A stretch of 64,000 bases of DNA, taken from contig NZ_CP061033.1 in NCBI RefSeq assembly GCF_014490575.1, forward strand, positions 744,001 through 808,000. Direction: 5' to 3'. The position numbers were made by a program, and so were the translations under genes. This DNA is from Corynebacterium zhongnanshanii. Its GTDB lineage: Bacteria; Actinomycetota; Actinomycetes; Mycobacteriales; Mycobacteriaceae. The notes beneath the pieces are model-generated. The model had not been told where the DNA came from. It made no database searches and was given only the letters and a program-made list of their open reading frames with translations. Positions 35,937-45,823 of the stretch are shown here, piece after piece; position 1 is the stretch's first letter; every line of letters begins with the position of its first letter.

Positions 35937-36857
35937 CTACTCAGAAAGCCACTGCCCACGGGTGGTGGCCTTTTGTATGACCTTCGTGCCAGAATCCTTC
36001 TGTTCACCATCACCCAAGGTCAACGCAGTCGTGACGGACAGCTGCCCAGATACCGGAAGCGCCCGCGTTAAGTCCACCTTCACCTGCCCGCGCGACTCAG
36101 TGGACGAATCCAACACCGTCAGGTTCGTGCGGCCGTAGGAGGTGACCGCTGGGCGTCGATCAACAGAGATTTTCAGCGTGACATCCTTGCCCTGGCGCGC
36201 GGCGAGGGTGTACGTAATGTCCTGGAACATGGACACGCCCGCATCCACCTTGGTGGAGACGGTCCAGCGGGCGCCGATGCCCACCTTCTCGCTGGGGAAC
36301 ACCACCGGAAAGTCATTCATCTGCGTCAGCGCGGATTCCACGGACGCGCGCGCCGCATCGGACGCCCCCTCGGGAGCAGCCATCGTCCGCTCCACAGCCT
36401 GGCCATCGGCGGTGTGCACCGTGGTCATCTGGAAGCCCTCGGCGCTGGCGATATCTTCATTGCGCTCGTGATTCGTCCCGCTCGGCCGGCCGACCGTGAC
36501 CGACGTGGTGCGCTTTTCTCCGTCGGTATCCACCGAGGCGGACAGCGGCAACGTCATCGTCACATCCTCATAGGGCAGGTCCTCGCCCGAGCCTCCCTCA
36601 GTGTGCTGCTCTAGCCCTTGGGTGGCTTTGAACGTGACCTTCTGCTGCCCGGAGTCGCTGAACCACGCCAGGGACTCCCGGGGCTCGGCTCCCGCAGACT
36701 CTAGCGTGACAGGCGTCTGCGCCACCGCCACCGCTGCTGGCTGTTCCACGGCCCCGTGAGAATCATCATCGGAGCCGCACGCGCTGAGGGTCAGCGCCGC
36801 AGACAGGACGGAGGCACAGGTCGCAGTGAACAGTGCTACACGTTTCGAATTACCCAC
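35937..36857 (-). CDS. Secreted lipoprotein, possibly DUF6263-like
   Basis: A 306-residue lipoprotein. Signal VGNSKRVALFTATCASVL and lipobox LSAC, again followed by GSDDD. The mature part is rich in beta strands with repeated phrases such as VTMTLPLSASVDTD and VGIGARWTVSTKVDAG, which resemble the DUF6263 family; that assignment is tentative. GTG 36857 gives a normal signal length and has TAGTGT 8 bases upstream. Divergent from lspA, with overlapping promoter elements. Confidence 0.7.
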   Translation of the reverse strand: MGNSKRVALFTATCASVLSAALTLSACGSDDDSHGAVEQPAAVAVAQTPVTLESAGAEPRESLAWFSDSGQQKVTFKATQGLEQHTEGGSGEDLPYEDVTMTLPLSASVDTDGEKRTTSVTVGRPSGTNHERNEDIASAEGFQMTTVHTADGQAVERTMAAPEGASDAARASVESALTQMNDFPVVFPSEKVGIGARWTVSTKVDAGVSMFQDITYTLAARQGKDVTLKISVDRRPAVTSYGRTNLTVLDSSTESRGQVKVDLTRALPVSGQLSVTTALTLGDGEQKDSGTKVIQKATTRGQWLSE

Positions 36858-36860
36858 AAG

Positions 36861-36889
36861 TTCACACACTAACAGGCCAGCGCTAAACT
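36861..36889 (+). promoter_or_regulatory. lspA promoter (TTCACA-17-TAAACT)
   Basis: TTCACA at 36861-36866 and TAAACT at 36884-36889 with a 17-base spacer; the -10 ends 8 bases before the lspA GTG at 36898. The -35 shares bases with the -10 of the divergent lipoprotein gene. Confidence 0.65.
36866..36871 (-). promoter_or_regulatory. Candidate -10 element (TAGTGT) of the divergent lipoprotein
   Basis: TAGTGT on the minus strand with an 8-base spacer to GTG 36857. It touches the -35 of lspA, so the two promoters cannot easily be used at once. Confidence 0.55.
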
Positions 36890-36897
36890 CTTTTCTT

Positions 36898-37395
36898 GTG
36901 ACATCACAACCCACCGCACGGATCGCTACGTTTTCTCTGCCTCTCATGGCCGGATGGATCGCGCTTGACCAGCTGAGCAAGTGGTGGGTGGTGGAGAACC
37001 TTGAACCGGCCACGGCCTACCCGGTGCTGGGCGATTGGTTCCGGCTGTATCTCATCCGCAACTCAGGCGCGGCCTTTTCCTTCGGCACGGATCTCACCCC
37101 GGTGCTGGCCATCCTGCAGCTCTGCGCCGCTGTGGCCTGCATTGTCTTGTCCTTCCGCATCCGCACCCGCTTCGCCATCTGGCCGATCGCCTTGATCGGT
37201 GGCGGGGCCGCCGGCAACTTCATCGACCGTGTGTTCCGCGCGCCGGGCGGGCTGCATGGCCATGTGGTGGATTTCTTCAGTTTCTGGGATTTCGCGATCT
37301 TCAATGTCGCTGACGTGGGAATTACCGTCGGCGTGGCACTGTATATGTGCTCCGTGATCTTCATCGACCCGAAGCGAGAGGAGCCACACCCGTGA
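36898..37395 (+). CDS. lspA: Lipoprotein signal peptidase LspA
   Basis: A 165-residue aspartic protease with four membrane segments that removes signal peptides from prolipoproteins. Catalytic Asp residues are D110 in GNFIDRVFR and D139 in [16 protein letters not shown] near residue 24-31 and NSGAAFS at 55-61 are conserved. The GTG start at 36898 is set by the promoter spacing; the frame stays open to 36826 but that would overlap the divergent gene. The stop overlaps the GTG of the next gene by 4 bases. Confidence 0.94.
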   Translation: MTSQPTARIATFSLPLMAGWIALDQLSKWWVVENLEPATAYPVLGDWFRLYLIRNSGAAFSFGTDLTPVLAILQLCAAVACIVLSFRIRTRFAIWPIALIGGGAAGNFIDRVFRAPGGLHGHVVDFFSFWDFAIFNVADVGITVGVALYMCSVIFIDPKREEPHP

Positions 37396-38333
37396 CCGCG
37401 CGCGACACCCGTTCCATGCCCGTTCCAGATGGATTGGCCGGGATGAGGGTCGACGCCGGGCTCTCGAAACTCCTCGGCCTCTCGCGCACCGTGGTGGCGG
37501 ACATGGCGGCGGCTGGATCCATCACGCAGGATCACGTCACGGTGGGAAAGTCCGACCGGCTGGTGGCCGGGGCGTGGCTGGATGTGACCCTCCCCGAACC
37601 GCCGCGGGATCTGGCGGCGGAGCCTCCGCAGATTGTGGAGGGAATGGGGATCCTCTACGCCGACGATGACGTGGTGGTGGTGGATAAGCCCGTGGGCGTT
37701 GCCGCGCACCCCACGCTGGGATGGGAGGGGCCCACCGTGACCGCGGGCCTGGCTGCCGCTGGCTACCGCATTTCCACCTCGGGGCCACCTGAGCGAAAAG
37801 GAATTGTGCAGCGCTTGGACGTGGGAACCTCCGGCGCGATGATTGTGGCGCAATCGGAACGCGCCTATACGGTGCTGAAAAGGGCCTTCCGGAACAGGGA
37901 GGTCTCGAAGACGTATCACGCACTGGTTCAAGGTCACCCCGATCCCACCAGCGGCACGATCGATGCGCCGATCGCCCGCCATCCTTCTGCCGGGTGGCGC
38001 TTCGCAGTGAGGGACGACGGCAAGCGCGCCGTCACCCACTACGAAACCCTGGAGGCTCACCGCCAGGCCAGCCTGCTGAAAGTGAAGTTGGAAACGGGCC
38101 GCACCCACCAGATCCGTGTGCACTTTTCCAGCCTGCACCATCCCCTGGTGGGCGATCCCATGTACGGCAGCGACCCACAGCTTGCGAAGCGTTTGGGGCT
38201 GATCCGCCAGTGGCTGCACGCCGTGGAGCTGGGATTCCCACACCCCGACGGGCAGTGGATGACCGTCCAATCCCCGTACCCGGAGGACCTGGACCAGGCG
38301 CTCAGCACCCTGCGGGAGGTGAACAATGCCTGA
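37392..38333 (+). CDS. RluD-type 23S rRNA pseudouridine synthase
   Basis: A 313-residue RluA/RluD-family enzyme. N-terminal S4-like part ([19 protein letters not shown]), then the catalytic domain with [14 protein letters not shown] and RLDVGTSG, where D143 is the nucleophile, and [11 protein letters not shown] near the C-terminus. Probably modifies U1911/1915/1917 of 23S rRNA by analogy. It starts with GTG overlapping the lspA TGA; the lspA-rluD pairing is conserved in actinobacteria. Confidence 0.9.
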   Translation: MTARDTRSMPVPDGLAGMRVDAGLSKLLGLSRTVVADMAAAGSITQDHVTVGKSDRLVAGAWLDVTLPEPPRDLAAEPPQIVEGMGILYADDDVVVVDKPVGVAAHPTLGWEGPTVTAGLAAAGYRISTSGPPERKGIVQRLDVGTSGAMIVAQSERAYTVLKRAFRNREVSKTYHALVQGHPDPTSGTIDAPIARHPSAGWRFAVRDDGKRAVTHYETLEAHRQASLLKVKLETGRTHQIRVHFSSLHHPLVGDPMYGSDPQLAKRLGLIRQWLHAVELGFPHPDGQWMTVQSPYPEDLDQALSTLREVNNA

Positions 38334-38949
38334 TTACTCGCGACGAGCCCCCACGGTGATCGCCAAAAACAAAAAGCGGGTACGCCAGCTGGAATGGGAA
38401 GATACCCGACGCCCAGCGTGGGTGGCCTGGGTGGGCGGCCTGTGCTTGGTGGCCTTGATAGTCGGTTTGGTGATCCTGTCGACGTCGGATCGCGTGAGCA
38501 AGGCCCAACTCATCAACGGCGATCAGCTGGGCCCCATTGACTACCAGGGGCAGGACTATGCAGACTACGCGCGCCGGGAGCTGGACTCCATGGAGGGAAC
38601 AGACGCCCGGTGGGCGTTGGTCTCCACTCAGGACGCGTGGAATGCCCAGCAGCTGGCCGACGTGCTGGGAGATTTCCCCGGTCGCGTGAGCACCCTGTAC
38701 TTCGCGCCCGGCGCGCAATGGGTCATTCCGGAGCCGGTGCCTGGGCATACCAGGAAGGACGTGTTGATGCAGGCGGTCACGCTGTGGGGTTCGCGGGCGC
38801 AAGTGCAGCCCGAGGACATCACGATCACGAGTGTGCTCGTCTACGGCGCACCCGAGCGCCTGAAGGAGCTGGGGGAGCGAGCCGTGGTGGAGCCCGCCCC
38901 GGTGGGGGCGGCGTATGGACGTATAGGAATTAGGCCGATGAATTCATGA
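38326..38949 (+). CDS. One-TM conserved hypothetical protein
   Basis: A 207-residue protein with a charged cytoplasmic N-terminus ([17 protein letters not shown]), one membrane segment at about 33-51 and an extracellular domain of about 150 residues. The domain has [16 protein letters not shown] and [16 protein letters not shown]. No family recognised. It overlaps rluD by 8 bases and rarD by 4, so the three genes plus lspA form one transcription unit. Confidence 0.75.
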   Translation: MPDYSRRAPTVIAKNKKRVRQLEWEDTRRPAWVAWVGGLCLVALIVGLVILSTSDRVSKAQLINGDQLGPIDYQGQDYADYARRELDSMEGTDARWALVSTQDAWNAQQLADVLGDFPGRVSTLYFAPGAQWVIPEPVPGHTRKDVLMQAVTLWGSRAQVQPEDITITSVLVYGAPERLKELGERAVVEPAPVGAAYGRIGIRPMNS

Positions 38950-39824
38950 TCTGGGGAATACTGTGCTACCTGATGTGGGGATTCTTCCCTGCGTTCTTTC
39001 CGTTGCTGATTCCGGCGGAGCCCCTGGAGATTTTGGCGCACCGTTTTCTGTGGACGCTGGTGTTCATGGTGATCGTGCTGCTCGTCCTGCGGAAGATGGG
39101 CACCCTTCGGGGCATGAGCCTTCGCGTGTGGGGCTTGGTGACGCTGGCGGCAGTGCTCATCAGCTTTAACTGGGGGCTGTACATCGTGGCGGTGAACTCC
39201 GGGCACGTGGCGGACGCGGCCCTGGGGTATTTCATCAACCCGCTGGTGAGCGTGGTGCTGGGTGTGGTGTTCTTGAGGGAGCGTCTGCGCCCGCTGCAAA
39301 CACTGTCGGTGGCCATTGCGACGGTCGCGGTGGTCATTTTGACGATCGCCCTGGGCCAACCACCGGTCATCTCTCTTGGCCTGGCTGTGTCCTTCGGCCT
39401 TTACGGCCTGGTGAAGAAGCGGGTTCCGCTGTCACCCATGCAGTCCCTCACGGCGGAGACACTGGTCCTGGCTCCGCTGGGCCTTCTGTACATCCTGTTT
39501 TTGGAGTTCACGGGCGCCAACACCTTCACCACCGAAGGCCCGGTGCACGCGGGCTTGCTGATGATGGCGGGCGTGATCACCGCCTTGCCACTGCTGTGCT
39601 TCGCGCGTGCGGCTAAGGAGATGACGCTCACCAGCCTCGGCATGATCCAGTACCTCACGCCGATCATGCAGATGCTCTGGGCGGTGTTCGTGGTCAACGA
39701 ACACATCGCTCCGGCTCGCTGGGTGGGCTTCAGCATCATCTGGGTCGCGGTGACCGTGTTCGTGATCGACCTGGTGCTGAACACCCACAAGAACCGACGC
39801 GGTACCCTCCGACGGGCTAGGTGA
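38946..39824 (+). CDS. rarD: RarD-type EamA transporter
   Basis: A 292-residue membrane protein with 10 predicted helices of the drug/metabolite transporter superfamily. The YLMWGFFPAFFPL start, NWGLYIVAVNSGHVADAALGYFINPL (core GHVADAALGYFINP) and SFGLYGLVKK are RarD hallmarks. Substrate unknown. It ends an operon lspA-rluD-unknown-rarD and overlaps the convergent next gene by 8 bases. Confidence 0.88.
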   Translation: MIWGILCYLMWGFFPAFFPLLIPAEPLEILAHRFLWTLVFMVIVLLVLRKMGTLRGMSLRVWGLVTLAAVLISFNWGLYIVAVNSGHVADAALGYFINPLVSVVLGVVFLRERLRPLQTLSVAIATVAVVILTIALGQPPVISLGLAVSFGLYGLVKKRVPLSPMQSLTAETLVLAPLGLLYILFLEFTGANTFTTEGPVHAGLLMMAGVITALPLLCFARAAKEMTLTSLGMIQYLTPIMQMLWAVFVVNEHIAPARWVGFSIIWVAVTVFVIDLVLNTHKNRRGTLRRAR

Positions 39825-40974
39825 AGCTGAACCCGGCGCCTCGGTAGGTGAGCCATTCGTCGTAGATCTGCCCCTCGGAGACCACCACCACGGATTCGGC
39901 GAACTCACATTGCTCACCCGCCTTCGCGTGCCGGAACCACACGTGGTCACCCAACCGGAGATTGCGCGCGCTGGATCCCGTCAGCGGAGTCTGTACTTCA
40001 CCCGGGCCCTCCAGCGGGGACATCTGCAGCCCCGAGGGCCAATCCACCACCGGCAGTCGATCTTTGCCCATCGCGCCCGAGGCCACACGTCCACCGCCCG
40101 CGATCGTCACCGTCTGCGGCGAGGGGCGACGCACCACCGGCAGCACGAACCACTCGGCCGGCTCCGGGGTGAAGGTCCTGTAGTGATCGAACAACGCCGG
40201 CCCGATCACACCCGAGCCCGCGCCGATCTCCGTGATGACCTTCTCCTGGCTCGTGGTCTCGATCGAGCCCGTGCCACCACCATTGACGAACTCCAGCGGC
40301 CCGGCGATGTCCGTCACCGCCTGAACCACCTTGCGGCGACGTGCCGCCAACTCCCGTGTCGACAGCGACTTCATCACCGCAATGGCAGGGGAGGAATCCG
40401 TGGTGCCAGCAATCTGCCCCTCATAGGCCATCACTCCAACCAACGTGAAACCTGGGCGTCGGACAATATCACGGGTGATGGTTGCGGCGTCCTGCGGCGT
40501 GCGGACGGGGGAACGCAACGCACCGATATGCACCGGCCCGAACTCCAGGCTGGCATCGACATCCAGGCACACCCGCAACTCCTCATGGCCGGGCACATGC
40601 TCGTCGATGAAATCCAGGTGCTCCGCGGAATCCACCATGAGAGTGATTTGCGCGCGCAGCGTGTCGCACGCATTGAGCTCCTTCAGAGCATCCTTGTTTG
40701 CCGTGGGGTAGGCCACCACGATGTCCGAACACTCGTGTTCGCGGACCAGCCAGATGGCCTCATTGAGGTTATAGGCAAGGATCCCGTGGAACCCGTCCAG
40801 CTCCAAGATCCGCTTCATCAGCTCAGGGATACGAATCGATTTCGACGCCAAACGGATCGGCGTTCCCTGGGCGCGGACGGTCATATCTACAGCATTGGCT
40901 ACGGCAGCATCCAGGTCCAGTACCGAAAACGGAGCCTCGAGGTGCGCAACTGCCTGACGAACTTCAGCTTTCAT
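39817..40974 (-). CDS. Alanine racemase / D-threonine aldolase-fold PLP enzyme
   Basis: A 385-residue fold-type III PLP protein. An N-terminal alanine-racemase barrel has IRLASKSIRIPELM with the likely PLP lysine, FVNGGGTGSIE as phosphate-binding loop, and a C-terminal domain with GDHVWFRHAKAGE, whose metal-binding His/Cys (QCEF) resembles D-threonine aldolase/D-serine dehydratase. Exact reaction unknown. ATG 40974 has TATGCT 6 bases upstream. It lies between rarD and dnaE, on the opposite strand. Confidence 0.75.
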   Translation of the reverse strand: MKAEVRQAVAHLEAPFSVLDLDAAVANAVDMTVRAQGTPIRLASKSIRIPELMKRILELDGFHGILAYNLNEAIWLVREHECSDIVVAYPTANKDALKELNACDTLRAQITLMVDSAEHLDFIDEHVPGHEELRVCLDVDASLEFGPVHIGALRSPVRTPQDAATITRDIVRRPGFTLVGVMAYEGQIAGTTDSSPAIAVMKSLSTRELAARRRKVVQAVTDIAGPLEFVNGGGTGSIETTSQEKVITEIGAGSGVIGPALFDHYRTFTPEPAEWFVLPVVRRPSPQTVTIAGGGRVASGAMGKDRLPVVDWPSGLQMSPLEGPGEVQTPLTGSSARNLRLGDHVWFRHAKAGEQCEFAESVVVVSEGQIYDEWLTYRGAGFSFT

Positions 40975-40980
40975 ACCAAA

Positions 40981-40986
40981 AGCATA
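40981..40986 (-). promoter_or_regulatory. Candidate -10 element (TATGCT) of the PLP enzyme gene
   Basis: TATGCT with a 6-base spacer to ATG 40974; leaderless configuration. Confidence 0.5.
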
Positions 40987-41038
40987 ATCTGAGCAGCCCC
41001 ATCTATGCAGGACAATCGCCTTAATTTTCAAGCTATGT

Positions 41039-41044
41039 TAGGCT
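41039..41044 (+). promoter_or_regulatory. Candidate -10 element (TAGGCT) of dnaE
   Basis: TAGGCT with a 7-base spacer to the dnaE ATG at 41052; no Shine-Dalgarno. An alternative TATGTT lies at 41034-41039. Confidence 0.5.
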
Positions 41045-41051
41045 ACGGCGC

Positions 41052-44000
41052 ATGAGCGGCTCTTCCTTTGTCCACCTCCACAACCACACCGAATACTCCA
41101 TGCTGGACGGAATGGCCAACGTGGACTTGCTGGCGAAGGAAGTGGTACGCCAGGGAATGCCCGCCGTGGGTATGACCGACCACGGAAACATGTTCGGCGC
41201 GGACGCCTTCTACCGTGCGATGACCGCCGCGGGCGTGAAGCCCATCATCGGCATCGAGGCCTACATTGCGCCCGATTCCCGTTTCAACATGGACCGCGTT
41301 CGCTGGGGACGCCCCGAACAAAAACGCGACGACGTGTCCGCCTCCGGCGCCTACCTTCACCAGACCATGGTCGCGGAAAACGCCACGGGACTGCGCAACC
41401 TGTTCAAGTTGAGCTCCTACGCCTCCTATGAAGGGCAGCTGGGCAAGTGGCCTCGCATGGACGCGGACTTGATCGCACAGCACGCCGAGGGGATCATCGC
41501 CACAACCGGCTGCCCCTCCGGAGACGTACAAACCCGCCTGCGCTTGGGCCAGTTCGATAAAGCCCTGGAGGCCGCCGCCACGTGGCAGGACATCTACGGC
41601 AAGGACAACTTCTTCCTGGAGCTGATGGACCACGGGCTGGAGATCGAAAAGCGCGTCCGCGACGATCTTCTGGAAGTGGGCAAGCGGCTCAACCTGCCGC
41701 CGCTAGTCACCAACGACTGCCACTATGTGCTGGAGCAGCAGGCGCCACAACACGAGGTGATGCTGTGCGTGCAAACCGGCGCCACCATGGATGAGCCGAC
41801 CCTGGACGAAGGCGGCAAGCGCTTCGCTTTTTCCGGCACCGGCTACTACCTGCGCTCCGCTGAGGACATCCGCGCGCAATGGGACAAAGTGGTGCCGAAG
41901 GGCTGCGACAACACCCTCTGGGTTGCCGAGCGCGTCCAGGATTACGGCGAGGTGTGGGAAGAGCACCCGCTGGACCGCATGCCGATCGCCGACGTTCCCG
42001 AAGGCCACACGCCGACGTCCTGGCTCACCCACGAAGTGATGGCTGGCCTGGAAGAGCGCTTCCCGGGCCGCGAGGTTCCCCAGGAGTACATCGACCGCGC
42101 CGAATATGAAATCGGCGTGATCGACATGAAGGGATACCCCTCCTACTTCCTGATCGTGGCAGAGCTCATCAAGCACGCCCGCAGCATCGGCATCCGCGTG
42201 GGCCCCGGCCGTGGATCCGCCGCCGGTGCGCTCGTGGCTTATGCGCTCACGATCACCAACATCGACCCGATCGAACACGGGCTACTGTTCGAGCGCTTCC
42301 TGAACCCCGAGCGCCCGTCCGCACCCGATATCGATATCGACTTCGATGATCGCCGCCGGTCCGAAATGATCAAATACGCCTCCGACCGGTGGGGCGAAGA
42401 CAAGATCGCCCAGGTGATCACCTTCGGTACCGTGAAAACGAAGCAGGCCCTGAAGGACGCCGCGCGCGCCCACTACGGCCAGGCGGGCTTCCAGCTGGCC
42501 GACCGCATCACGAAGGCGCTGCCGCCGGCGATCATGGCCAAGGACATCCCCCTGGCCGGCATCACCGACCCGGAGCACGAGCGCTACAACGAAGCCGCTG
42601 AGGTCCGCCAACTGATCGAAACGGACCCCGACGTCGCCAAGGTGTACAAGGACGCGCTGGGGCTCGAAGGCGTGATCCGCCAAGCCGGCGTGCACGCCTG
42701 CGCCGTGATTATGGCCTCCGTGCCACTGATGGATTGCATCCCGATGTGGAAGCGCCCCAACGACGGTGCCCTCATCACCGGCTGGCCATACCCTGCCTGC
42801 GAGGCCATCGGCCTGCTGAAGATGGACTTCCTGGGCCTCCGAAACCTCACGGTAATTGGCGACTGCCTGGATAACATCAAGAGCAACAGGGACTTCGAAC
42901 TGGACCTCGAGGGCCTGGACATCGTCGACAAGCCCACCTATGAACTGCTGGCCCGCGGCGAGACCCTGGGGGTGTTCCAGCTGGACTCCGGCGGTATGCA
43001 GGAGCTGCTGACCCGCATGCAGCCCACCGAGTTCAACGACATCGTCGCCGCACTGGCCCTCTACCGTCCAGGCCCCATGGGTGTGGGCGCGCACTGGGAA
43101 TACGCCGACCGCAAAAATGGCCGTAAACCTATTGTCCCGATCCACCCAGAATTGGAGGAACCCCTCAAGGACATTCTGGAGGAAACCTATGGTCTGATCG
43201 TGTACCAGGAGCAGATCATGAGGATCTCTCAAAAGGTCGCGAACTACACTGCCGGTCAGGCAGACGGATTCCGCAAAGCCATGGGTAAAAAGAAGCCCGA
43301 GGTGCTGGAAAAAGAATTCGTGACCTTCGAGTCCGGCATGAAGGCCAATGGCTACTCGACTGAGGCTATTAACACCCTGTGGGAAACCATTCTTCCCTTC
43401 GCCGGATATGCATTTAACAAATCCCACGCGGCAGGCTACGGATTGGTGTCCTTCTGGACGGCCTACCTTAAGGCGAATTACGCGCCGGAATACATGGCAG
43501 CTCTGCTGACTTCCGTGTCCGATAAGAAGGATAAGTCCGCCATTTATCTGGCAGACTGCCGTCACCTGGGTATCAAGGTGCTCTCGCCCGATGTCAACGA
43601 ATCCGCCTACACCTTTCAATCCGTGGGGGAGGACATCCGCTTCGGACTGGGTGCTGTGCGCAACGTCGGCGAAGACGTGGTGCAATCCATCATCGCCTCT
43701 CGCAAGAAGCACGGCCACTTCAAGGACTTCTCCGACTACCTGGACAAAATCGATGTGGTCGCCGCTTCTAAACGCGTCACGGAATCCCTCATCAAGGCCG
43801 GCGCCTTCGACTCTTTGGGACACTCTCGCAAGGGGCTGATGCTCGTCCACGAGGAAGCCGTGGACTCCGTCATCAGCACCAAAAAAGCCGCTGCGAAGGG
43901 ACAGTTCGACCTGTTTAGTGGCCTGGGGGACGACGCGGCGGCGTCGGAGGCATTCCGCGTGGACGTCCCGGAACAGGAATGGGAGCGCAAGCATCAGCTG

Positions 44001-44621
44001 TCCCTGGAACGCGACATGCTGGGGCTGTACGTCTCCGGCCACCCGCTGGACGGTTTTGAGGATGCCCTGGACGCGCAGGTGGATACGCCGCTGACCGCGG
44101 TGCTTTCCCGCGAACTTCCGAACAAGAAGGAAGTGAAAATCGGCGGCATTATCAGCGGCGTGGACCGGCGCGTGGACCGCAACGGACAAACCTGGGTGAT
44201 CGCCACGCTGGAGGACCAGCACGGCGCGCAGGTGGAGCTCCTCGTGTTCGCGAAGACCTATCAAATGGTCGCGCCGCAAATTGTCGAGGACAATATTGTG
44301 CTGGCCAAGGCGCGCGTGAATTACAAAGACGATCGCATGAGCCTGTTTTGCGAAGATCTCCGTTCCGCGGAGCTCAGCGTGGGCGCGGGATCCGGTATTC
44401 CGCTGCGGCTGAATATTCGCGTGGAGCAGGCCACGCCGGCGAATATGGAACGCCTCAAGCGTGTGCTGAGCCAGCATAAGGGCGATTCCGACGTGTATTT
44501 GACTTTGCTTGATGGCGACGAAACCGTCCAATTCCTCCTGGCGCCAGAGATGCGTGTGGATAAATCCTCCGGCCTCATTGGTGCGCTCAAGGCATCGACG
44601 TGGGAAGGCGTGCTGTCCTAA
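41052..44621 (+). CDS. dnaE: DNA polymerase III alpha subunit (DnaE1)
   Basis: A 1189-residue replicative polymerase. N-terminal PHP domain starting [15 protein letters not shown] with MTDHGNM, which in actinobacteria is the proofreading nuclease. The palm acidic motif [12 protein letters not shown] carries catalytic Asp residues, [12 protein letters not shown] precedes it, and the C-terminal part has an OB fold ([15 protein letters not shown]). Replaces PolC in this group. It shares the A of its stop with the ATG of the next gene. Confidence 0.96.
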   Translation: MSGSSFVHLHNHTEYSMLDGMANVDLLAKEVVRQGMPAVGMTDHGNMFGADAFYRAMTAAGVKPIIGIEAYIAPDSRFNMDRVRWGRPEQKRDDVSASGAYLHQTMVAENATGLRNLFKLSSYASYEGQLGKWPRMDADLIAQHAEGIIATTGCPSGDVQTRLRLGQFDKALEAAATWQDIYGKDNFFLELMDHGLEIEKRVRDDLLEVGKRLNLPPLVTNDCHYVLEQQAPQHEVMLCVQTGATMDEPTLDEGGKRFAFSGTGYYLRSAEDIRAQWDKVVPKGCDNTLWVAERVQDYGEVWEEHPLDRMPIADVPEGHTPTSWLTHEVMAGLEERFPGREVPQEYIDRAEYEIGVIDMKGYPSYFLIVAELIKHARSIGIRVGPGRGSAAGALVAYALTITNIDPIEHGLLFERFLNPERPSAPDIDIDFDDRRRSEMIKYASDRWGEDKIAQVITFGTVKTKQALKDAARAHYGQAGFQLADRITKALPPAIMAKDIPLAGITDPEHERYNEAAEVRQLIETDPDVAKVYKDALGLEGVIRQAGVHACAVIMASVPLMDCIPMWKRPNDGALITGWPYPACEAIGLLKMDFLGLRNLTVIGDCLDNIKSNRDFELDLEGLDIVDKPTYELLARGETLGVFQLDSGGMQELLTRMQPTEFNDIVAALALYRPGPMGVGAHWEYADRKNGRKPIVPIHPELEEPLKDILEETYGLIVYQEQIMRISQKVANYTAGQADGFRKAMGKKKPEVLEKEFVTFESGMKANGYSTEAINTLWETILPFAGYAFNKSHAAGYGLVSFWTAYLKANYAPEYMAALLTSVSDKKDKSAIYLADCRHLGIKVLSPDVNESAYTFQSVGEDIRFGLGAVRNVGEDVVQSIIASRKKHGHFKDFSDYLDKIDVVAASKRVTESLIKAGAFDSLGHSRKGLMLVHEEAVDSVISTKKAAAKGQFDLFSGLGDDAAASEAFRVDVPEQEWERKHQLSLERDMLGLYVSGHPLDGFEDALDAQVDTPLTAVLSRELPNKKEVKIGGIISGVDRRVDRNGQTWVIATLEDQHGAQVELLVFAKTYQMVAPQIVEDNIVLAKARVNYKDDRMSLFCEDLRSAELSVGAGSGIPLRLNIRVEQATPANMERLKRVLSQHKGDSDVYLTLLDGDETVQFLLAPEMRVDKSSGLIGALKASTWEGVLS

Positions 44622-45238
44622 TGGAGAGCTACCGACGCCCCGGCCCGGAAGAATACAGCGCCGAACTGGAGATTAAACGCTCGCAATTCCTCGGTTTTAT
44701 CCGCAGGACCGAAACGGAGGACGAAGCCAGGCAGTTCATCCAGGACATTCGCGCGCGCTACCCGGACGCCCGGCATCACTGCAGTGCCTTCATCATCCAC
44801 CAGGACGATGCGCAGCCGATCGAACGCTCCAGCGATGACGGCGAACCCGCCGGCACCGCCGGGCAGCCGATGCTGGATGTGCTGCGCGGATACATGGATA
44901 TTACCGCCGTGGTGGTCCGCTACTTCGGTGGCGTGCTTTTGGGCACCGGCGGGCTGGTCCGGGCCTATCACGACGCCACCAAGGCCGCACTGGACACCGC
45001 CACGATCACCACGCGCCACTCAGTTCATGAGCGCTTCATCGACGTCGATCACGCACAGGCTGGGAAACTGGAGGCGGAGATCCGCAACGCGGGGCACACC
45101 ATCACGAACGTTGACTATGCAGAACATGTCACGATGACGGTCGCGACCACGGCACCGGACGCTCTGGAGGCCGTGGTGGCACAAGCCACAGGCGGAACCG
45201 TGGATGTGCGTGGTGATGCCACCGTCTGGATTGACTAG
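44621..45238 (+). CDS. YigZ/IMPACT family protein
   Basis: A 205-residue protein of the YigZ/UPF0029 family. The N-terminal domain has the diagnostic SDDGEPAGTAGQPML and VVRYFGGVLLGTGGLVRAY segments; a smaller C-terminal domain (DUF1949-like) follows. Cellular role not settled; eukaryotic IMPACT acts in translation control. The ATG overlaps the dnaE stop by one base (TAATG). Confidence 0.92.
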   Translation: MESYRRPGPEEYSAELEIKRSQFLGFIRRTETEDEARQFIQDIRARYPDARHHCSAFIIHQDDAQPIERSSDDGEPAGTAGQPMLDVLRGYMDITAVVVRYFGGVLLGTGGLVRAYHDATKAALDTATITTRHSVHERFIDVDHAQAGKLEAEIRNAGHTITNVDYAEHVTMTVATTAPDALEAVVAQATGGTVDVRGDATVWID

Positions 45239-45241
45239 ACT
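45236..45241 (+). promoter_or_regulatory. Candidate -10 element (TAGACT) of small membrane protein
   Basis: TAGACT spans the stop of the YigZ gene and ends 7 bases before ATG 45249. Confidence 0.5.
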
Positions 45242-45248
45242 AACCGGC

Positions 45249-45479
45249 ATGAGCATGGATAACTACAACGGCGACATCATTGCACAACGCAAAGCGGAGG
45301 TGCGCAAGTACGCCCGCGTGAGCCTGGTGACCATCGTGGTGGCCGTGGCCTCCCTCATCGCCGGAGCCGTGATGAGCAACAACTTCCTTCTCTTCATCGT
45401 TCCGCTTATCGCCGTGGCCGTATGCGGCGTGGGCTACTTTAAGATCCGTGCCATCGCTTCTCACAAGGACGAGTGGTGA
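45249..45479 (+). CDS. Small membrane protein of unknown function
   Basis: A 76-residue protein. A charged N-terminus (AQRKAEVRKYARV) is followed by two hydrophobic segments at about 24-41 and 46-64. No family recognised. ATG 45249 is supported by the -10 spacing; ATG 45255 is also in frame. Its stop overlaps the GTG of the S4 protein gene, so the two are coupled. Confidence 0.65.
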   Translation: MSMDNYNGDIIAQRKAEVRKYARVSLVTIVVAVASLIAGAVMSNNFLLFIVPLIAVAVCGVGYFKIRAIASHKDEW

Positions 45480-45823
45480 GCACCCGGATCGACGCCTGGG
45501 TCTGGTCGGTGAGGATCTTCAAAACCCGCACCGCCGCGGCTGAAGCGTGCCGCGCCGGGCATGTGAAGATCAACGATGTGACGGTGAAGCCCTCGCAGTC
45601 TGTTGTGGTGGGGGACAGGGTGCGGGTGTGGGCCCACCATCGCGAGTACGTTCTGGAGGTCACCCAGCTTCTGAGTAAGCGCGTGGGCGCGCCCCTGGCC
45701 CGGGCGGCTTACATTGACCACTCGCCGCCACCGCCGTTGATCCCCGCGATGCCTCGACGCGACCGCGGTGCGGGACGGCCGACGAAGCGCGAGCGCCGGC
45801 AGTTGGAGAAGTTTATTCGTTAA
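45476..45823 (+). CDS. S4-domain RNA-binding protein (Hsp15/HslR-like)
   Basis: A 115-residue protein. The N-terminal S4 RNA-binding domain (RIDAWVWSVRIFKTRTAAAEACRAGHVKIND, core RIDAWVWSVRIFKTR) and the basic tail GRPTKRERRQLEKFI match Hsp15, which recycles stalled 50S-nascent chain complexes in other bacteria. GTG 45476 overlaps the upstream TGA; GTG 45473 is one codon earlier. The 3' end overlaps convergent relS by 11 bases. Confidence 0.88.
   Translation: MSTRIDAWVWSVRIFKTRTAAAEACRAGHVKINDVTVKPSQSVVVGDRVRVWAHHREYVLEVTQLLSKRVGAPLARAAYIDHSPPPPLIPAMPRRDRGAGRPTKRERRQLEKFIR

Noticed and set aside
42282-44531. A 749-codon open frame on the minus strand opposite dnaE
   Set aside because: It mirrors the codon phase of dnaE in GC-rich DNA, its translation is rich in His/Arg/Gly with no recognisable domain, and dnaE motifs are unambiguous.
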